The position numbers and the translations under genes were made by a program. Shown here piece by piece: positions 60,432 through 64,000 of a stretch of DNA of 64,000 bases. The stretch's first letter is position 1; the number at the start of each line of letters is the position of its first letter. The stretch comes from Lachnospiraceae bacterium UBA3762. GTDB taxonomy: Bacteria > Bacillota > Clostridia > Lachnospirales > Lachnospiraceae. The notes beneath the pieces are model-generated. The model was not told the origin of the DNA. It saw only the letters and a list, made by a program, of their open reading frames with translations, and ran no database searches. The stretch covers positions 38,147 through 102,146 of the forward strand of contig DFGA01000042.1 of the NCBI GenBank assembly GCA_002371615.1. The letters run 5' to 3'.

Positions 60432-61892
60432 ATGAAGAAGGACAGGTTTGTCTCGCTTAAGGTTAAGCTGACTGTAGGAGTTATCTTTATATGTCTTGTT
60501 ATAGGATCTCTGGCTGTATTTGCAGTAAACTATATTTCCACGAGCATTGTTGACAAGGAATACTCCGACAGGGCCGAGCAGATCGCACAGGCCGTGGCGA
60601 CAACCATTGATCCGGATGATGCCCTTGGACTTAAGAATGCAGTCCTGGATATCTATTACGGGGTGGATGAAGTGGTTCCCAGTACCGAATGGGGTTCTGA
60701 TGAATGGAATGAGTACCAGGCCAATTATGACAGTATAAGAGACCTTGAGGTATTTAATAAGCTCCAGGAACATCTAAGGATGTATCAGGATATCTACAAG
60801 GTAGACTGCCTTTATATGACCACCTACAAGAAGGAAGTAATGCATGCCATCTATATAGTGGACGGTGCTTACGGCGAAGACGAATGTCCTCCCGGCTGCG
60901 TGGATAACTTTGATGATGGTATCTGGCCGGATGAGCAGGATCCTATTGTTCCCGCCACCATAACAAATGAAGGTGTGTACGGCTGGCTGGTTACCGCGGG
61001 CTATCCCATTATGAAGGATGGTAAGCTTGCAGCTCATGTGTGTGTCGACATTTCAATGAACGATATAAAGGCAAAGGAACGGGGCTATGTTATATCAACC
61101 GCCCTTGCCATGCTGGGCCTTACAGTATTCATGCTTGCGATCGCATTATGGTATGTGGGCAGGAATGTGGTAAAACCCGTGAAAATGCTTTCAGATACAG
61201 CTAAGAATTATTGTTCGGAAAACAATGATGTGGTACACCATGCGTTTGAAAAGCTACAGATAACAACACACGATGAGATAGCAGGGCTGCTCTCTTCCAT
61301 GAAACAGATGGAAGCGGATATGAATTCAAACATCAATGCATTAATAGATACACAGGTCGCATTGAAAGAAAGCGAACGAAAGGCCCAGTCGATGGAGGAG
61401 ATGGCGATCAAGGATTCGCTTACCGGGATAAGGAATAAGATGGCTTACGATCATGAAGCCAAAAAGCTTGAAGCTGATCTGGAGGACGGCTTTAATGAAT
61501 TTGGTCTTGCAATGGTAGACCTTAACTTTTTAAAGAGAACAAATGATACCTATGGACATGAGAAGGGTAATATCTCCATCCGCAGGCTCTGTATGCTGGT
61601 TTGTGAAATATTTGATCACTCGCCTGTATTCCGTATCGGCGGGGACGAGTTCATTGTGGTGCTGAAAAATCATGACTACAGATGCGTTGACCAGCTGATA
61701 GATGATTTTAATGACCGTCTTGTACAGGTACAGAATGATGATACCCTTAAGCCTTGGGAACAGATATCCGCCGCAATAGGATATTATAAGTTCGATAAGA
61801 CTGTGGACAGAACGGTGGATGATGTATTTAAAAAGGCCGACAAGGCGATGTATGAGAGGAAAGTTGCAATGAAAGCCGAAAGAAAAGACTGA
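60432..61892 (+). CDS. Membrane-bound diguanylate cyclase with extracytoplasmic sensor
   Basis: 486 residues. A membrane helix (about 13-34), an extracytoplasmic Cache-like sensor (about 35-215, with GYPIMKDGKLAAHVCVDISM typical of the Cache/PAS-fold end), a second helix (about 217-240), a HAMP-like linker and coiled coil (KPVKMLSDTAKNY), then GGDEF (about 325-486). The active-site motif is intact: LTGIRNKMAYDHE, NFLKRTNDTYGHEKGN and RIGGDEF near residue 403, and no RxxD inhibitory site is seen before it. It is the only intact GGDEF in the window, so the main cyclic-di-GMP source. ATG follows AAAGGA. The EAL gene follows by 22 bases. Confidence 0.93.
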   Translation: MKKDRFVSLKVKLTVGVIFICLVIGSLAVFAVNYISTSIVDKEYSDRAEQIAQAVATTIDPDDALGLKNAVLDIYYGVDEVVPSTEWGSDEWNEYQANYDSIRDLEVFNKLQEHLRMYQDIYKVDCLYMTTYKKEVMHAIYIVDGAYGEDECPPGCVDNFDDGIWPDEQDPIVPATITNEGVYGWLVTAGYPIMKDGKLAAHVCVDISMNDIKAKERGYVISTALAMLGLTVFMLAIALWYVGRNVVKPVKMLSDTAKNYCSENNDVVHHAFEKLQITTHDEIAGLLSSMKQMEADMNSNINALIDTQVALKESERKAQSMEEMAIKDSLTGIRNKMAYDHEAKKLEADLEDGFNEFGLAMVDLNFLKRTNDTYGHEKGNISIRRLCMLVCEIFDHSPVFRIGGDEFIVVLKNHDYRCVDQLIDDFNDRLVQVQNDDTLKPWEQISAAIGYYKFDKTVDRTVDDVFKKADKAMYERKVAMKAERKD

Positions 61893-61914
61893 GAAACCAA
61901 ATGAAGGAGAATGC

Positions 61915-63627
61915 ATGAAAGGAACAGATTATGACAATGAAAAACTGAATTATCAAGATGATTTTTCTAAAATGTTTGTTAAGCTCATCGATACCATGGT
62001 TGACTACGAACATTTTTCAAGAGAAACATTGGTTGATGCTCTTTGCAGACTTGCCAGGTCTTTTCGCCTGACCAAAGTTGTCACTGAATTTTATAAGAGC
62101 ATGATGGATGAAAAGGATGGAGAAGGGGAGACTCTCTGCGATTTTGATGAAGGTCCTGCCGATATTGTTGTGCTTCAAAAAGAACTCACTTCAAGAACGG
62201 GAGCCATAGTCCGGTCAACAGCGTATGCTGCAAAGGGTACGGAACCCCTAAGCAGGGAAGAAGAGCAGCAACTTGACATCTGTATCCGCGCCATGATGAG
62301 CTATATCGGACGAAACCGCCTTCAGACAGCTGTTGAGAACCTTGCATTTCATGACAGCGACGGATATCCGAATTTTGCGTATTTTTTCCGGCATCTGGGA
62401 AAGATGAGTAAAGCAGGTGGATTTTCCGGCTTTACCGCCATTATGTATAATCTTAAGGATTTCTCTGTCATAAACCGTAATATAGGGTTTGAGGATGGTG
62501 ATGCGGTCATGAAGACCCATTACGAATCTTTAAGGGATATGATCGGAGAGAGAGGTGCGGTGTGCCGCGTGGGCGGGGATAATTTTGCCGCTATATTTCC
62601 CAATGAACTTCTGGATAGAATAATTGCCTTTCTTGAAGGAACACCGGTCGTTTATGATCAGGAGACTAAAGGCAGCGTGAGTGTATCGGCATGCGCCGGC
62701 ATATTTGTTATTCCGGAGGAATTTGTGTATGAAAGACCCGGAAACATTGTCGAGATGATACTTCCTACCTGCCAGGCGGCCAAAGTATCTGATGAAACCG
62801 ATTTTGTATATGCGAGCATGAAAAATCTGGCGGATAAAGAGAATGCTGCCAGGGTCCGCAGAGATTTTGAAGAAGCTCTTAAGAATAGCGAGTTCCAGGC
62901 GTATTATCAGCCCAAGGTAAATGTTGGAACAGGTAAGATTGCAGGTGCGGAAGCTCTCTGCAGATGGATCAGGGATGGGAAGATGATCTCACCCATGGAA
63001 TTCATTCCCATACTTGAGAGAAGTACGGATATATTCCGCCTGGATTTTTATATGCTGGATCTTGTCTGCAAGAATATCAGGAAATGGATGGATGAAGGGA
63101 AGAGAGTGGTTAGGGTATCTATTAACTTTTCCCGCAAGCACTTAACCGATCCGAAGCTTCTGGATCATATAGTAGAAATAATAAACCGCTATGATGTTCC
63201 TTACGAATACATAGAGATAGAGCTTACCGAAACTACTACAGAAGGCGATTATCACAAACTTAAGAAACTGGTCGAAGGACTGAAGGAGATTGGCATACAT
63301 ACGTCTATCGATGATTTTGGTGTAGGCTATTCGTCAATAAACCTTATCAGAGAGTTGCCATGGAATGTAATGAAGATCGACAGAAGCCTTCTCCCGGTGT
63401 CTTCAACTGACGAAAAAGATCCTTCTACGGTTCTTTATAAACATATCACAGCGATGGCTTATGATATGGGGCTTGAGTGCCTTACGGAGGGCGTTGAGAC
63501 AGCGGAACAGGTTCAGATCCTCCGTGACAACTCCTGTGAATATGCTCAGGGATATTATTATGACAGGCCGCTTCCCCTGGATGAATTTGAAAAGCGTTTG
63601 GAGGCCGGTGAATATCCGGTCAATTGA
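61915..63627 (+). CDS. Degenerate-GGDEF/EAL cyclic-di-GMP phosphodiesterase
   Basis: 570 residues, cytoplasmic. An N-terminal helical region of about 130 residues precedes a GGDEF-like domain with VGGDNF (E replaced by N), so cyclase activity is unlikely. The EAL domain (about 310-560) keeps AEALCRW, SINFSRKH, IELTETTTEGD, DDFGVGYSSIN, KIDRS, EGVET and AQGYYYDRPLP, so hydrolysis of cyclic-di-GMP is expected. It lies 22 bases after the diguanylate cyclase with a GAAGGAG site, forming a make-and-break pair in one transcript. Confidence 0.92.
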   Translation: MKGTDYDNEKLNYQDDFSKMFVKLIDTMVDYEHFSRETLVDALCRLARSFRLTKVVTEFYKSMMDEKDGEGETLCDFDEGPADIVVLQKELTSRTGAIVRSTAYAAKGTEPLSREEEQQLDICIRAMMSYIGRNRLQTAVENLAFHDSDGYPNFAYFFRHLGKMSKAGGFSGFTAIMYNLKDFSVINRNIGFEDGDAVMKTHYESLRDMIGERGAVCRVGGDNFAAIFPNELLDRIIAFLEGTPVVYDQETKGSVSVSACAGIFVIPEEFVYERPGNIVEMILPTCQAAKVSDETDFVYASMKNLADKENAARVRRDFEEALKNSEFQAYYQPKVNVGTGKIAGAEALCRWIRDGKMISPMEFIPILERSTDIFRLDFYMLDLVCKNIRKWMDEGKRVVRVSINFSRKHLTDPKLLDHIVEIINRYDVPYEYIEIELTETTTEGDYHKLKKLVEGLKEIGIHTSIDDFGVGYSSINLIRELPWNVMKIDRSLLPVSSTDEKDPSTVLYKHITAMAYDMGLECLTEGVETAEQVQILRDNSCEYAQGYYYDRPLPLDEFEKRLEAGEYPVN

Positions 63628-63649
63628 TCATTTGATCCATGAGGGAATA

Positions 63650-63850
63650 ATGGCATGGAATATACATTTAACAACAATGGAATTGAAATATGTGCAAGAT
63701 ACTCCGGTTACTTTTGATCTGGAACGGTTAAAAGACAAGACGGAAAAAATGCTGTCAGAAAATAACTGCGGCTGGCCGGTTTATAACAGATTGCTTCATA
63801 ATCCCGTCGAAGATGCGGTGTATGTAGATGGAGATCAGATCCCGAAATGA
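63650..63850 (+). CDS. Small hypothetical protein
   Basis: 66 residues starting MAWNIHLTTMELKYVQDTPV and ending VEDAVYVDGDQIPK. An AGGG-type SD lies about 8 bases before the ATG, 22 bases after the EAL gene. I recognise no domain; it is hydrophilic with one Cys and two Trp. A second reading frame (ATG 63656) is also open for 20 codons, so a frameshifted remnant is possible. It may be real or fortuitous. Confidence 0.35.
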   Translation: MAWNIHLTTMELKYVQDTPVTFDLERLKDKTEKMLSENNCGWPVYNRLLHNPVEDAVYVDGDQIPK

Positions 63851-64000
63851 TTAAGAAACGACTTGTTGAGACCGTGAGTTCTATTTAATTATTCAATTTG
63901 CATATTTATTTCTCCATGTTGGAATCCGCCTTTCGGTATGCTATTTCCAAAAGACCTATATTAAGAATCGCAAAGATCAGAAGAATGTACGGCAGTCACA
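63851..64000. other. No supported gene at the window end
   Basis: AT-rich sequence without a convincing promoter, RNA gene or terminator. On the minus strand a short open frame could encode a hydrophobic peptide (LPYILLIFAILN...), but a stop precedes it right at the window edge and it has no start codon. Confidence 0.4.

Noticed and set aside
63900..64000. Minus-strand end of a possible membrane protein gene at the window edge
   Set aside because: The hydrophobic frame is preceded by a stop codon at the edge and has no start, so it cannot be shown to be coding from this window.

Overview
This window looks like a chromosomal segment of a Lachnospiraceae bacterium, probably a rumen or gut Butyrivibrio/Pseudobutyrivibrio-type organism. 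The evidence is the moderate GC content, strong AGGAGG-type ribosome binding sites mixed with GTG and TTG starts, the DUF5717/DUF5716 protein pair (which I recall as characteristic of this family), many cyclic-di-GMP proteins, and a complete hexuronate catabolic operon. I saw no tRNA, rRNA, CRISPR array, prophage or insertion sequence. Genus level is inference.

Layout. 1-1.9 kb: the 3' end of an esterase-like gene, then a minus-strand three-gene unit (Phd/YefM-type antitoxin-like protein, an unknown partner, a membrane-anchored phage-type lysozyme). 2-6.1 kb: iorA-iorB-paaK-ACT, an arylpyruvate/arylacetate module. 6.1-7.6 kb: a hotdog thioesterase and a CobD/HisC-like PLP enzyme on the minus strand. 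7.8-19 kb: a long plus-strand operon of a giant beta-plus-solenoid protein (DUF5717), a degenerate Hsp70/actin-fold protein (DUF5716), a TPR protein, a coiled-coil membrane protein, a YfhO-type membrane protein and another polytopic membrane protein. 19-26 kb: PilZ, HAD phosphatase, VanZ-like protein, a small membrane protein, an RffA-type sugar aminotransferase, a GT2 glycosyltransferase, another TPR protein and an SPFH/zinc-ribbon protein. 26-39 kb: OFA-type MFS carrier, carB, serS, an NYN/LOTUS nuclease-like protein, a Gfo/Idh/MocA oxidoreductase with a charged tail, rpsT, lepA, hemW and an O-antigen ligase-like protein. 39-53 kb: a hexuronate operon (FCD regulator, two ABC permeases, binding lipoprotein, GH2 glycosidase, uxuA, uxuB, eda, kdgK, uxaC). 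53-63.9 kb: four cyclic-di-GMP turnover genes interleaved with comM and dprA.

How the genes work together. The hexuronate operon is complete from import of a uronic-acid-containing glycoside to pyruvate plus glyceraldehyde 3-phosphate; only the shared ABC ATPase is missing, as is usual for this transporter class. The Hsp70-like/TPR/coiled-coil cluster is translationally coupled to a YfhO-type membrane protein, which suggests an envelope assembly or quality-control role; this is inference. In the cyclic-di-GMP block only one protein (60432-61892) keeps an intact GGDEF motif, while two keep EAL motifs, so net signal degradation seems favoured; a PilZ receptor is encoded at 19 kb.

Most unusual points: an in-frame pair of stable hairpins inserted between the two halves of carB; two related copies of another hairpin element just upstream of the ACT gene and uxuA; a pair of divergent promoters at about 20.9 kb placed so that both transcripts would begin at the A of the start codon (leaderless); and the uncharacterised DUF5717/DUF5716 module.
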